Part shown: positions 8,511-16,717 of the stretch, piece after piece
Layout of the letters: each line of letters begins with the position of its first letter
Numbering within the stretch: position 1 is the stretch's first letter
Assembly: GCA_964540795.1 (NCBI GenBank)
Contig: CAZINX010000001.1
Coordinates: 186,001 to 250,000 of the forward strand
Source of the DNA: Dichotomicrobium sp964540795
Lineage (GTDB): Bacteria; Pseudomonadota; Alphaproteobacteria; Rhizobiales; Rhodomicrobiaceae
Direction: 5' to 3'
Length of the DNA: 64,000 nucleotides
Notes under the pieces: model-generated
Seen by the model: only the letters and a program-made list of their open reading frames with translations
Told to the model about the DNA's origin: nothing
The model's database searches: none
Position numbers and translations under genes: made by a program

Positions 8511-8948
8511 ATGACCGAGTGGACACGCGAAACCCCGGAGATGGACGCCAAGCAGGCAGGCGAAGCGGGCGCGCCTACCACAGAAGCAGAAGCGCCCGCC
8601 GAAAGCGCAGGCGAGCAGGGCTCCGCGATCCCGCAGGAGGAGCTTGAGCGCATGAGCGGCGACATCATCGCGGCCCTCAAGAGCGTCTATGATCCGGAAA
8701 TTCCGGTGGACATTTACGAGCTTGGCCTGATCTACCGGGTCGAGATCGAGGACGACCGCATGGTCAAGGTGCTCATGACGCTGACCGCGCCGGGCTGCCC
8801 CGTGGCGGGCGAAATGCCGGTCTGGGTGGAGAACGCCGTGAGCGCGGTGCCCGGCGTCAGCGGCGCCAAGGTTGATCTGACCTTTGACCCGCCCTGGGAC
8901 ATGACCCGCATGTCCGAAGAAGCGCAGATGATGCTCGGCATGATGTGA
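8511..8948 (+). CDS. SUF system assembly protein, DUF59/MIP18 family (SufT-like)
   Basis: A 145-residue protein with an acidic, Ala/Glu-rich N-terminal 45 residues and then a DUF59 domain. The domain contains DPEIPVDIYELGLIY and the conserved LTAPGCPVAGEMP with its single Cys, followed by a DPPWDMTRMSEEA tail. DUF59 proteins (SufT, PaaD, MIP18) help maturation of Fe-S proteins. The ATG at 8511 follows AAGGGAG closely and lies 13 bases after sufS, clearly in the same operon. Often annotated sufT or sufX in alphaproteobacteria. Confidence 0.92.
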   Translation: MTEWTRETPEMDAKQAGEAGAPTTEAEAPAESAGEQGSAIPQEELERMSGDIIAALKSVYDPEIPVDIYELGLIYRVEIEDDRMVKVLMTLTAPGCPVAGEMPVWVENAVSAVPGVSGAKVDLTFDPPWDMTRMSEEAQMMLGMM

Positions 8949-9046
8949 GCCCTGGCGGCTTCGATCGTGATCGGGCGCGGGTTGGCAACGCCGTCATGTT
9001 ATCCCATACTGACTGGGAAATGTGACCAAGCGAACGGACGTGACAC

Positions 9047-9439
9047 ATGGCAAGCGCGACACCTCTTAAAGTCATGAGCCTCACCGACGCGGCGGCTGAG
9101 CGCCTGTCGGCGATCATCGAAGCCAGCGACAGTCCCGTGGCCGGCGTGCGCGTCGGCCTGAAGAAGGGCGGCTGCGCGGGCATGGAATACACCATGGACT
9201 ACGCCGCCGAGATCGGCCCGATGGACGAGGTCATCGAAGAGAAAGGCGTCAAGCTGCTGATCGAACCGCAGGCAGTACTGTTTCTGCTCGGCACCCAGAT
9301 GGATTATCAGGAGAGCAAGCTGTCGTCGGGCTTCGTCTTTAACAACCCGAATCAGACGAGCGCGTGCGGCTGCGGCGAATCCGTCGAGATCCAGCCGGCC
9401 GGGAAAGCGGAAGCCGCCGAGGGCGCGGACAGCCGCTAG
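9047..9439 (+). CDS. sufA: A-type Fe-S carrier protein (SufA/HesB family)
   Basis: A 130-residue HesB/IscA-family carrier. The three cluster-binding cysteines are Cys43 in GGCAGMEY and Cys107 and Cys109 in ACGCGES, the invariant C...CGC pattern. It ends with a short Ala/Glu-rich tail. A-type carriers pass clusters from SufBCD to target enzymes. It lies 98 bases after the DUF59 gene, last in the suf run. The next gene points the other way, so the operon ends here. Confidence 0.95.
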   Translation: MASATPLKVMSLTDAAAERLSAIIEASDSPVAGVRVGLKKGGCAGMEYTMDYAAEIGPMDEVIEEKGVKLLIEPQAVLFLLGTQMDYQESKLSSGFVFNNPNQTSACGCGESVEIQPAGKAEAAEGADSR

Positions 9440-9575
9440 TCCTGCTGGCAGGTTGCGATCTGAAGCCGCGCCGGTCCACGAGGCCGGCGCTTTTCTTTGC
9501 GCGGCGCAAACAGCAACCGAAAAGGCGGAGACCCCGAGGGTCCCCGCCCCATATGCATGATCGCCGCAGCGCGGA

Positions 9576-10055
9576 CTAGTTGACCTGACCGGCCTGCGCC
9601 TCGATCGTCTTTTGCGACGCGCCGTTCGCGCCCGCGATCTCGATCTTGCGCGGCTTCATCGCGTCAGGCAGCTCGCGCCGCAGGTCGATGTGCAGAAGGC
9701 CGTTTTCGAGCTTTGCGCCGCTGACCTCGACATGCTCGGCCAGCCGGAAGCGGCGCTCGAAATTGCGCGAGGCGATGCCGCGATGGAGAAACACCGTCCC
9801 GGAGTCCTCCTGTTCCTTCTCCGGCCTCGCGCCGGTGACGCGGAGCATTCCCTCGCGCACCTCGATCTCCAGATCGGCTTGCGAGAAGCCGGCCACCGCC
9901 ATCGTGATGCGGTAGTTGTTCTCGTCCACGCGCTCTATGTTATAGGGTGGGTAACCGTTGTCCGTGTCGGCCGCCGCCAGTTGCTCCAGAATGGACGCAA
10001 CGTGGTCGAAGCCGACAGTCGACTTGTACAGGGGGGTCAGATCGAATCGCCTCAT
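9576..10055 (-). CDS. Small heat-shock protein, Hsp20/IbpA family
   Basis: A 159-residue Hsp20 chaperone. The alpha-crystallin domain covers roughly residues 35-125, with YNIERVDENNYRI at the start and the VFLHRGIASRNFER segment typical of class A rhizobial IbpA-like proteins. The terminal domain strand reads LENGLLHIDL. These proteins hold unfolding proteins as oligomers under heat stress. The ATG at 10055 follows AAGGAGG with a 7-base gap. The ribosome site is locked in a ROSE hairpin, and a heat-shock-type promoter lies upstream. It is convergent with sufA. Confidence 0.95.
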   Translation of the reverse strand: MRRFDLTPLYKSTVGFDHVASILEQLAAADTDNGYPPYNIERVDENNYRITMAVAGFSQADLEIEVREGMLRVTGARPEKEQEDSGTVFLHRGIASRNFERRFRLAEHVEVSGAKLENGLLHIDLRRELPDAMKPRKIEIAGANGASQKTIEAQAGQVN

Positions 10056-10056
10056 G

Positions 10057-10135
10057 ACATATCCTCCTTGTGAGCGACATGTGTTTCCACTGCTTTGCAG
10101 CCAGTCGAAAAGGCATACCCATGTCTGGCGTATGC
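10057..10135 (-). promoter_or_regulatory. ROSE-type RNA thermometer in the hsp20 leader
   Basis: On the minus strand the leader folds as three successive hairpins. The first is GCATAC/GTATGC (10113-10135). The second is CTGC-AAA-GCAG (10090-10100). The last runs 10057-10082, where ACAT-G-T-C-[G]-CTC pairs with GGAG-GAT-ATGT. In it the Shine-Dalgarno GGAGG is paired to TCGCT with a single bulged G, matching the conserved U(U/C)GCU motif of ROSE elements. ROSE leaders block translation at low temperature and melt on heating. The fold was paired by hand. Confidence 0.85.
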
Positions 10136-10142
10136 ACCCAAG

Positions 10143-10170
10143 ACGTAAGTTCGAGGCGCGCGGCGTCAAG
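10143..10170 (-). promoter_or_regulatory. RpoH-type heat-shock promoter for hsp20
   Basis: On the minus strand CTTG (10167-10170) is followed after exactly 17 bases by CTTACGT (10143-10149). This fits the alphaproteobacterial sigma-32 consensus CTTG-N17/18-CYTATNT with one mismatch. The predicted start, near 10136, falls just before the first ROSE hairpin. The rpoH gene itself lies about 4.4 kb away in this window. Confidence 0.65.
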
Positions 10171-10227
10171 ACCTCCAGCCAGGATGAACCGCGGCTGAAA
10201 ACGGCATTGGCCGAGCGTTCAGGCTCC

Positions 10228-10737
10228 ATGCGCCAAGCTCCGGGCATGATGAGGCATAATGCATGGGGTTGGATGCTGGGGCGCTTGGCGGCGCTCCTTG
10301 CGGTCGCCTCGGTGATCGCGCTTGCGCCCGGAGCTTGTGCGCAAACCGGCGCGACGGGACAAGCGATCGAAGCGCGCGGCGTCGCTTACACCATTGCGCA
10401 GCATCGGTCCGGCTTGCGGCAGCCACGGCTGCGGCGCGACCGGCCTGTCAATGAACGGCGGCGTTTGCAGCGCCCCCCAGACGCATTCCGCGGCCTGATG
10501 ACCCCTGGCTTTGGCGCGCGCGGGGATTGTCTGAGGCCGCGCCAGATACGCCGCAGCCTGAAGCGTCAAGGGTGGTGGGATTTCCACGATCTGCGCAGGG
10601 CCGGCGACGATTTCGTTGTGCGGGCGCGCCGACCGAATGGCGCTGTTTACCAACTCACGATAGAAGGATGTCGCGGCCGGGTTCTGGAAGCGCGGCCGCT
10701 CAACGGCGACGGGGGCCAACGCCTCTGGGCGCGCTGA
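10228..10737 (+). CDS. Hypothetical exported protein with a C-terminal conserved domain
   Basis: A 169-residue protein that I cannot assign to a named family. Residues about 15-35 form a hydrophobic stretch ending in GACAQ, a likely signal peptide. The middle is Arg-rich and poorly structured. The C-terminal 65 residues look folded, with two cysteines about 50 residues apart (GDCLRP and EGCRG) and the segment QGWWDFHDL. Similar small periplasmic proteins are widespread in Hyphomicrobiales. The start is uncertain: ATGs at 10228, 10246 and 10249 are possible, none with a strong ribosome site. It is divergent from hsp20. Confidence 0.6.
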   Translation: MRQAPGMMRHNAWGWMLGRLAALLAVASVIALAPGACAQTGATGQAIEARGVAYTIAQHRSGLRQPRLRRDRPVNERRRLQRPPDAFRGLMTPGFGARGDCLRPRQIRRSLKRQGWWDFHDLRRAGDDFVVRARRPNGAVYQLTIEGCRGRVLEARPLNGDGGQRLWAR

Positions 10738-10762
10738 CGGACTGCCGAACGGGGGAGCCGCG

Positions 10763-11785
10763 ATGCTGACATTTGCCGGGCCGATGCCCATGACGGATCG
10801 CACTGCGGAGGAGGTCCTGATCTCGACGCCGCGCAATCCGGTGCCCGGCGGGGTGACGGCAGGCCATTTCTTCGCCAGCGACGGCGCGCGCATCCGCTTC
10901 GCCTGGTGGGGGCCGACAGGGCTGAACAAGCTCGGCACCGTCTGCATTGTGATGGGCCGGGCGGAATTCATCGAGAAGTATTTCGAGGTCGTGTCCGATC
11001 TGCGCCGGCGCGGCTTCGCAGTTGCGATCATGGATCATCGCGGGCAGGGCGGATCGAGCCGGCCGCTGGCCAATCCGCGCAAGGGGCATGTCGACGATTT
11101 CGGGCAGTACGACGCCGATCTTGAGCAGTTCATGGCCGAGATCGTCCTGCCGGATTGCCCGGCGCCGTATTACGCGTTGGCGCATTCGATGGGCGCGAAT
11201 ATCCTGCTGCGCGCGACCCGCTCGCGGATGTGCTGGTTCGACCGCATTATTCTTACCGCGCCGCTCATCTCCCTCGACCTGCGTCACGCGCGGGTTGTCG
11301 CGCCGCCGCGCATGGCGGAGATGCTGACTCTCTGCGGGTTGGGCACAATGCATGTGCCCGGCGGCAATAGCCTCGCGATGGACGAGATGCCATTCGATGG
11401 CAACCCGCTGACAAGCGATCCGCAGCGCTATGCGCGCACCCAGGAGGTGTTGCGCGCCGCGCCGGAGCTTGCGGTCGGCTCTCCGACGATCGGCTGGTTT
11501 CACGCCGCGAGCCAGGCGATGGCGCTGTTGAGCAGCCAGGCTTTTCCGCACTCGGTGAAAGTGCCGGCGCTCATCGTTGCGTCGGGCAACGATCCGATCA
11601 TATCGCTGAGGGGGATCGAGGGCTTTACGAGCCGGCTGCGCATGGGCGCGCATGTCCTGATCCCGGGGGCGCGGCACGAAGTGCTTCAGGAGCGCAATGG
11701 CCTGCGCGATCAGTTCTGGGCCGCGTTCGACGCCTATATACCCGGCGCGCGGCCGAGCCGGGCGGAGCAGCTCCTGGGGCTGTGA
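10763..11785 (+). CDS. Alpha/beta hydrolase, lysophospholipase L2 (PldB)-like
   Basis: A 340-residue serine hydrolase of the Hydrolase_4 (monoglyceride lipase/PldB) group. The oxyanion region is IMDHRGQGGSSRP, the nucleophile Ser142 sits in AHSMGAN, the acid in ASGNDPIIS and the His in GARHEVLQE. The first 30 residues are not a convincing signal peptide, so a cytoplasmic or inner-membrane-associated role in phospholipid turnover is likely. It follows the hypothetical gene by only 25 bases, so the two may be co-transcribed. The exact substrate is not deducible. Confidence 0.88.
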   Translation: MLTFAGPMPMTDRTAEEVLISTPRNPVPGGVTAGHFFASDGARIRFAWWGPTGLNKLGTVCIVMGRAEFIEKYFEVVSDLRRRGFAVAIMDHRGQGGSSRPLANPRKGHVDDFGQYDADLEQFMAEIVLPDCPAPYYALAHSMGANILLRATRSRMCWFDRIILTAPLISLDLRHARVVAPPRMAEMLTLCGLGTMHVPGGNSLAMDEMPFDGNPLTSDPQRYARTQEVLRAAPELAVGSPTIGWFHAASQAMALLSSQAFPHSVKVPALIVASGNDPIISLRGIEGFTSRLRMGAHVLIPGARHEVLQERNGLRDQFWAAFDAYIPGARPSRAEQLLGL

Positions 11786-11794
11786 GCCGCCGGA

Positions 11795-12004
11795 TTACTC
11801 CAGGTCCATCTCCAGGATGGCCATCTGGAACTGGTAGGACAGATCCTCGTCATCATCGTCGCGGTAAAGCACGCCGATGAATTCCCCGCCGATATAAACC
11901 TCCGCCGAGTCGTCCTGCTTCTTGCGCTGACGCACCTCAAGCTCGGGCAGCTCGAATTTCCGCTGCAAATAGCTTTGCAGGCGCGTGATTTCTTCGCGCT
12001 TCAT
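11795..12004 (-). CDS. DUF3126 family protein
   Basis: A 69-residue cytoplasmic protein with the features of DUF3126: N-terminal EEITRLQSYLQRKF, a central EVYIGGEFIGVLYRDDDDED and a C-terminal SYQFQMAILEMDL. The family is small, conserved and nearly restricted to alphaproteobacteria, with no established function. It lies immediately downstream of cysE on the same strand (105-base gap), a linkage often seen in the order, and ends 9 bases from the convergent PldB-like gene. Confidence 0.9.
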   Translation of the reverse strand: MKREEITRLQSYLQRKFELPELEVRQRKKQDDSAEVYIGGEFIGVLYRDDDDEDLSYQFQMAILEMDLE

Positions 12005-12109
12005 GTCATTGTCCCTGTCAGTGTTGGATTTCGCCCGCGCTCAAATGCGCCCCGCGGAGCGCCTTCATCGCTACAGACGCCGCCGGGCGAGGTCAAGCCG
12101 CGCGCAGGC

Positions 12110-12961
12110 TTATTCCTCCGCCGGCTCTTCGGGTTCCGAGCCGATGGAGCCGAACAGCTGGTTCATCGCGCGGGCCGGTTCGGGGCAGCCGGCCAGGCCC
12201 ACCACCTTGGCGGGCACCCCGGCGACGGTGACGCGCGCGTCCACATCGCGCAAGACCACGCTGCCCGCGGCGATCCGCGCGCAGTCGCCGACCGAAATAT
12301 TGCCGAGAATCTTGGCGCCCGCGCCGATCATCACCCCGCAGCCGATTTTCGGATGGCGGTCGCCGCCTTCCTTGCCGCTGCCGCCCAGCGTGACCGCGTG
12401 CAGGATGGAGGTCTGGTCGCCGACCACGGCGGTTTCGCCGACCACAAGGCCGGTGGCGTGGTCGAGCATGATCCCGCGCCCGATCCGCGCGTTGGGATGA
12501 ATGTCGGTGCCGAACACGCGCGAGGACTGGCTCTGCAGATAGAGCGCGAAGTCGCGCCGGCCCGCGCGCCAGAGCGCATGGGCGAAGCGGTAGCTCTGCA
12601 GGGCGTGAAAGCCCTTGAAGTACAGGATCGGCTCGATCGCCCGGTGGCAGGCCGGGTCACGGTCCACGACCGCCGCCAGATCCGCGCGGAACATCTCGCC
12701 CAGCTCGGGCTGGTCGTCCAGAACCTGCGTGAGGGTCTGGCGGATCAATCCGCTCGGCAGATCCACCTGGTCCAGTCTCTGCGCAAGCCGGAACAAAACG
12801 GCCTCCTCCAGGCTCGTCTGGTTCAGGATCGTCGTCGAGACGAACCCCGCCAGCGCCGGCTCATCGGCGACGATGGCCTCGGCCTGGCGGCGCACCTCGC
12901 TCCAGACCGGGTCGCACGGCTTCACGGCGGCAGAGCGCCGATCGGGATGGGACTGGCTCAT
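12110..12961 (-). CDS. cysE: Serine O-acetyltransferase
   Basis: A 283-residue CysE, which acetylates serine with acetyl-CoA as the first step of cysteine synthesis. The N-terminal helical domain (about residues 20-145) precedes a left-handed beta-helix built of hexapeptide repeats such as NARIGRGIMLDHATGLVVG and SILHAVTLGG. The catalytic His and Asp are within these repeats (MLDHATG). Feedback inhibition by cysteine usually depends on the C-terminal tail, here acidic (EPEEPAEE). It supplies cysteine, the sulfur donor used by the nearby suf desulfurases, though no co-regulation is visible. Confidence 0.96.
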   Translation of the reverse strand: MSQSHPDRRSAAVKPCDPVWSEVRRQAEAIVADEPALAGFVSTTILNQTSLEEAVLFRLAQRLDQVDLPSGLIRQTLTQVLDDQPELGEMFRADLAAVVDRDPACHRAIEPILYFKGFHALQSYRFAHALWRAGRRDFALYLQSQSSRVFGTDIHPNARIGRGIMLDHATGLVVGETAVVGDQTSILHAVTLGGSGKEGGDRHPKIGCGVMIGAGAKILGNISVGDCARIAAGSVVLRDVDARVTVAGVPAKVVGLAGCPEPARAMNQLFGSIGSEPEEPAEE

Positions 12962-13050
12962 GGGTGACCCCTTGATTGCCTTACATTGCCGCTAAGATAG
13001 CCAATCGGCTGCCGAAGCGAAAGGCGCCTCAGCGTGAGACAGCATGAAGA

Positions 13051-13073
13051 AACCGGCCCGAGGAGGGCCGGTT
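13051..13073 (-). terminator. Rho-independent terminator after the 45-residue ORF
   Basis: A perfect 9-bp stem, AACCGGCCC–GGGCCGGTT, with a 5-base loop. On the minus strand it is followed by TCTTC, a short pyrimidine tract. It lies 52 bases after the stop of the small minus-strand ORF and before cysE, isolating the two. Confidence 0.7.
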
Positions 13074-13124
13074 CCAGATTTGCCGCAATCATTTCGATTG
13101 GGAAAACGCTTTACGATCAATGCC

Positions 13125-13262
13125 TCAACTCGGAGGATGAAGATATTTCGCCTTCCGGATGAGGTCGATGTCGTGGAGAGAGGCCAGCCGACGCCGAATG
13201 ACGTGATCCTCAAGATGCTCTGAAACACGCCCGTCCAGTGTTTTCAGCAGATTGTTTCGCAT
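13125..13262 (-). CDS. Small 45-residue protein of unknown function
   Basis: A very short gene starting at ATG 13262, with GGAG six bases upstream and a strong terminator just downstream, which together argue that it is real. The protein is charged and probably helical, with an acidic/His patch SEHLEDHVIRRRL and a basic RKAKYLHPPS end. It loosely resembles short Arg-rich DUF1127-type proteins but lacks their diagnostic tryptophans, so I do not assign it. It stands alone between the lipid kinase gene and cysE. Confidence 0.5.
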   Translation of the reverse strand: MRNNLLKTLDGRVSEHLEDHVIRRRLASLHDIDLIRKAKYLHPPS

Positions 13263-13593
13263 CGGTCTCTCCATCTGTGCGATGCCGCAGCAGAACAGGG
13301 CGTTGCCCGCACCGTTACGGCACATCTGCGGAACGCCTGGAGCGCTCCGCCCCCTCTCAGGCCGGCGGCCGATTGCCGAACGCTTGCTGATGCCTGAAGC
13401 AGCATCGCCCCGCATACAGCCGGACAAAGCGTCACCGACCTGTCTTTCCGACGCCGGTCAGACCTGCGCCGGAAACCCGATGGAGTGGAAAGCGTATGCG
13501 GGCCTTTTGCCCGGCGCAGTGCGCCACGCTTTCGTCATGATTGGGAGATTAGCGCGATTCGCGATCTGTGGATACCGTGGGGAAAAGCGGCGT
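13263..13593. other. Intergenic region, no gene recognised
   Basis: 331 bases between the lipid kinase stop and the 45-residue ORF. Open frames crossing it have no family features or ribosome sites. It presumably carries the promoter of the small ORF, but I see no clear -35/-10 pair. Confidence 0.5.
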
Positions 13594-14511
13594 TCAGGCG
13601 GCCGCACGCTCGCGCAGATGGGCAAAGGCGGCGGCGGTTTCCGCCGGGGCGAGGATGTGGACGGGCGCGTGATCCTCGCTGACCAAAAGCGGTAGTGCGC
13701 CAAAGCGTTCGCCGTCGGTTTGAACCGGCACGGGCCGATCCGCGCTCAACTGCGCGCGGCGGAAGCGCACGAAACGCAGATGCGGGGCGCGCTTGGCCTG
13801 CCCGGCCCCGATCATGAGAATATTGAGGATGAGGCTGAAGGGGTCCCGCGCTATGCACAGCACCGCTGTGAGGCCCGGCGCGAACAGATGGCTGTCGGGC
13901 GAGAGCCGGAAGCCGCCAGCATAGCTGCGCGCCTTGCACAGAACCACCCATCGCGCCTCGTGCGGCGTGCCGTCAAGGACGGCGCGGATCATGGGCGGAC
14001 GGCGAAAGATTGCGCGCACCACCGGCCAGACATAGGCGAGTTTGCCGATCCAGCGCTTGGCGCGCATGTTGAGCCCTGAGACCGCCTCGGCATCCAGCCC
14101 CGTGCCGGCCATCAGGAAAAACGGGGTATCGTCGGCAAGAGCCCCAACGACCGGCACGGCAACACCGTCCAGCAGATAACGTGCGATGGCGTGGGGTTTG
14201 CGCGCCAGCCCGATTTCGCTGGCCATGACGTTGCCCGTCCCGAGCGGGAGGATGCCCACGGGTGTCTCAGAGCCGCGCAGCGCGGCGGCGACACCGCGGA
14301 TGGTGCCATCTCCGCCGGCGGCGACAACCACATCGTATCGGCCTGTCCGGGCAGCCTCGCTCGCGATCTCGCGTCCGTGGTCTTCGCACAGCGCGTTTAC
14401 CACCGTCGCCTCGGCCCCAGCCTGCTCAAGCGCGACCACGACGCCGCGCAAAAGTCCGCGCCGGCCTGATCCCGCGTTGGGGTTGTGGACGATCAGAAAC
14501 CGCTTGCGCAC
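13594..14511 (-). CDS. Diacylglycerol kinase family lipid kinase
   Basis: A 305-residue protein of the DAGK catalytic/YegS family. The nucleotide-binding motif GGDGT lies in VVAAGGDGTIRGV, preceded by HNPNAGSG and followed by LPLGTGNVMASE, all hallmark segments of the family. It probably phosphorylates diacylglycerol or a related lipid at the inner membrane, recycling head-group-stripped lipids. No membrane segments are evident. It lies 27 bases downstream of rpoH on the same strand and may share its transcript. Sphingosine kinase-like activity is an alternative. Confidence 0.9.
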   Translation of the reverse strand: MRKRFLIVHNPNAGSGRRGLLRGVVVALEQAGAEATVVNALCEDHGREIASEAARTGRYDVVVAAGGDGTIRGVAAALRGSETPVGILPLGTGNVMASEIGLARKPHAIARYLLDGVAVPVVGALADDTPFFLMAGTGLDAEAVSGLNMRAKRWIGKLAYVWPVVRAIFRRPPMIRAVLDGTPHEARWVVLCKARSYAGGFRLSPDSHLFAPGLTAVLCIARDPFSLILNILMIGAGQAKRAPHLRFVRFRRAQLSADRPVPVQTDGERFGALPLLVSEDHAPVHILAPAETAAAFAHLRERAAA

Positions 14512-14538
14512 TCTGGCTTATCCGTAATCGGGCTATCC

Positions 14539-15420
14539 TTATTCGGCCGGCGCCTCGGCCATCTGCGCGGATTTCTGTACGGCCTTCTGGACCTTCTCGA
14601 ACGCACGCACCTCGATCTGGCGGATACGCTCGCGGCTGACGCCGAACTCGTGCGACAACTCCTCCAGCGTGAGCGGGTTGTCCGACAGACGCCGGGCCGT
14701 GAAAATCCGGCGCTCGCGCTCGTTTAGCGTCTCCAGCGCCTCCTGGAGATAGCTGCGGCGCTGTTCCAGCTCTTCCCGGTCGGCCAGCGCGGCCTCCTGG
14801 CCGATCTCTTCCTCATCAATCAGCCAGTCCTGCCATTCGCCGCTCTCAGCGTCGGCGCGCAGCGGCGCATTGAGCGAGCTGTCGCCGGAGAGCCGACGGT
14901 TCATCGAGATCACGTCCTCTTCCGAGACGGACAGCCGATCCGAGATCTGGCGGACGTGCTCGGGCCGCAGGTCGCCCTCGTCATAGGCTTCGAGCTGTCC
15001 CTTCATCTTGCGCAGATTGAAGAACAGCTTCTTCTGGCTCGCTGTGGTGCCCATCTTCACCAGAGACCACGACCGCAGGATGTATTCCTGAATCGAGGCG
15101 CGGATCCACCACATGGCGTAGGTCGCCAGACGGAAGCCGCGCTCCGGGTCGAAACGCTTGACGGCCTGCATCAGGCCGACATTGCCCTCCGACACGACCT
15201 CGCCGATGGGCAGTCCATACCCGCGATAGCCCATTGCGATACGCGCGACCAGTCGCAGATGCGATGTCACGAGTTTATGCGCAGCTTCTGTGTCCTCATG
15301 CTCCTTCCAACGCTTGGCGAGCATGTATTCTTCTTCGGGCTCCAGCATCGGAAACTTGCGGATCTCGTCGAGATAACGACTGAGACCGCCGCTGCCGGCC
15401 ACTGTCGGGAGATTGTTCAT
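14539..15420 (-). CDS. rpoH: RNA polymerase heat-shock sigma factor RpoH
   Basis: A 293-residue sigma-32. Region 2 contains the sequence around RLVARIAMGYRGYGLP and the core-binding/-10 segment FRLATYAMWWIRASIQEYI. The RpoH box lies near SQKKLFFNLRK, and region 4 contains LTLEELSHEFGVSRERIRQIE, the -35-recognition helix-turn-helix. I chose the ATG at 15420, with AGGA seven bases upstream, matching rhizobial RpoH starts; an ATG at 15438 and a GTG at 15447 are also in frame. A heat-shock promoter in this window (hsp20) fits its consensus. Location after rluD is conserved. Confidence 0.96.
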   Translation of the reverse strand: MNNLPTVAGSGGLSRYLDEIRKFPMLEPEEEYMLAKRWKEHEDTEAAHKLVTSHLRLVARIAMGYRGYGLPIGEVVSEGNVGLMQAVKRFDPERGFRLATYAMWWIRASIQEYILRSWSLVKMGTTASQKKLFFNLRKMKGQLEAYDEGDLRPEHVRQISDRLSVSEEDVISMNRRLSGDSSLNAPLRADAESGEWQDWLIDEEEIGQEAALADREELEQRRSYLQEALETLNERERRIFTARRLSDNPLTLEELSHEFGVSRERIRQIEVRAFEKVQKAVQKSAQMAEAPAE

Positions 15421-15616
15421 ACCTTGTTCCTGTTTCATTACTGCCACTTTTACGCAACAGCATCAGGTTTGGATCAGCGTTTGTCTCCCCAACGCGCAAG
15501 CAAGTTTGTCGGTTTCGCCGCGGCGCATCCGCTCGCCATCGGCGGAAGATTCCACGACAAAAGCGGCCCGCGTAAGGCCGCCCGCCTGCTTCCATCGCCC
15601 GCATTCAACGCCATTT

Positions 15617-16621
15617 TCAGCCAGCCTGGCTCAGCGCTGCAATAACATCGCGCATATCCTCAGGCAGATCGGACGTGAAGGATAAATACGCGCCTGTGGC
15701 GGGATGTTCGATGCCTAGCGTGGCCGCGTGGAGCGCCTGTCCATGAAGCGAAAGTATTGCAGATCGGACGTTTTCAGGCAAGGCGGCGACCCGGTTGCTG
15801 AAGCCGGTCGCGTAAAGCGGATCGCCGATCACCGGATGGCCGATATGGGCCATGTGAACGCGGAGTTGATGCGTTCGGCCCGTCTCCAGCCTGCAGGCGA
15901 CCAGCGCGGCGACGGGCTTGTCCGTCCCGTCAGCATCGGGGCGTGAATACTTGGCCAGCGTGCGGTAATGCGTGATCGCCTCGCGCCCGCGCGCACGCGC
16001 GACAGCGAATCTCAGCCGGTTGGTCGCGTGGCGGCCGATGGGCGCGTCGATGGTGCCAAGCGCGGGCAGTGGCGCGCCCCAGACCAGCGCCCGATATTCG
16101 CGCAGCAGCTTGCCCGTGCGGCCATGGTCGCTGAACTGCGCCTTCAGCCGATGATGCGCGCGGTCGTTCTTCGCGACGACCATTACACCGCTGGTGTCCT
16201 TGTCGAGCCGGTGGACGATGCCGGGCCTGCGCACGCCGCCGATCCCGGAGAGCGTGTCGCCGCAATGCGCGAGCAGGGCGTTGACCAGCGTGCCCCTGGC
16301 ATGGCCGGCGGCAGGGTGGACGACGAGGCCGGCGGGCTTGTCGATGACGATGATGTCGTCGTCCTCGAAGACGATGTCGAGCGGGATGTCCTCGGGCTGC
16401 GGCTCGGCCGGTTCCGGCTCGGGCAGCGTCAGCGCGACAGCATCGCCGGGCTGGACGCGATGTTTCGGCGAGGTCGCCGCCGCGCCGTTGACGCTCACCT
16501 GGCCGTCCTTGATGAGCGCCTGGACGCGCGCGCGGCTCAGGTCCGACGCCGCATCGGCCAGGAATCGGTCGAGGCGTACGCCGCGGTCTTGATCTTGGGC
16601 AGTAAATGACAAATGCTGCAT
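15617..16621 (-). CDS. rluD: 23S rRNA pseudouridine synthase, RluD/RluA family
   Basis: A 334-residue pseudouridine synthase. An N-terminal S4 RNA-binding domain (LDRFLADAASDLSRARVQALI) precedes the catalytic domain. The catalytic Asp is in HRLDKDTSG, and the substrate region contains GRTHQLRVHMAHIGHPV. RluD modifies positions 1911, 1915 and 1917 of 23S rRNA in helix 69. It is upstream of rpoH on the same strand with a 196-base gap that presumably holds the rpoH promoter. The RluC subfamily is the alternative; S4 content and context favour RluD. Confidence 0.93.
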   Translation of the reverse strand: MQHLSFTAQDQDRGVRLDRFLADAASDLSRARVQALIKDGQVSVNGAAATSPKHRVQPGDAVALTLPEPEPAEPQPEDIPLDIVFEDDDIIVIDKPAGLVVHPAAGHARGTLVNALLAHCGDTLSGIGGVRRPGIVHRLDKDTSGVMVVAKNDRAHHRLKAQFSDHGRTGKLLREYRALVWGAPLPALGTIDAPIGRHATNRLRFAVARARGREAITHYRTLAKYSRPDADGTDKPVAALVACRLETGRTHQLRVHMAHIGHPVIGDPLYATGFSNRVAALPENVRSAILSLHGQALHAATLGIEHPATGAYLSFTSDLPEDMRDVIAALSQAG

Positions 16622-16717
16622 TCCGGTCGCGCGCCTGTGGCGCGGGCCTCAACTGTTTCCGCTCATCTTTCGGCGCAAATCGCGCCGCGAACAACATCTT
16701 TTCGCGCAAGGCCCGAA

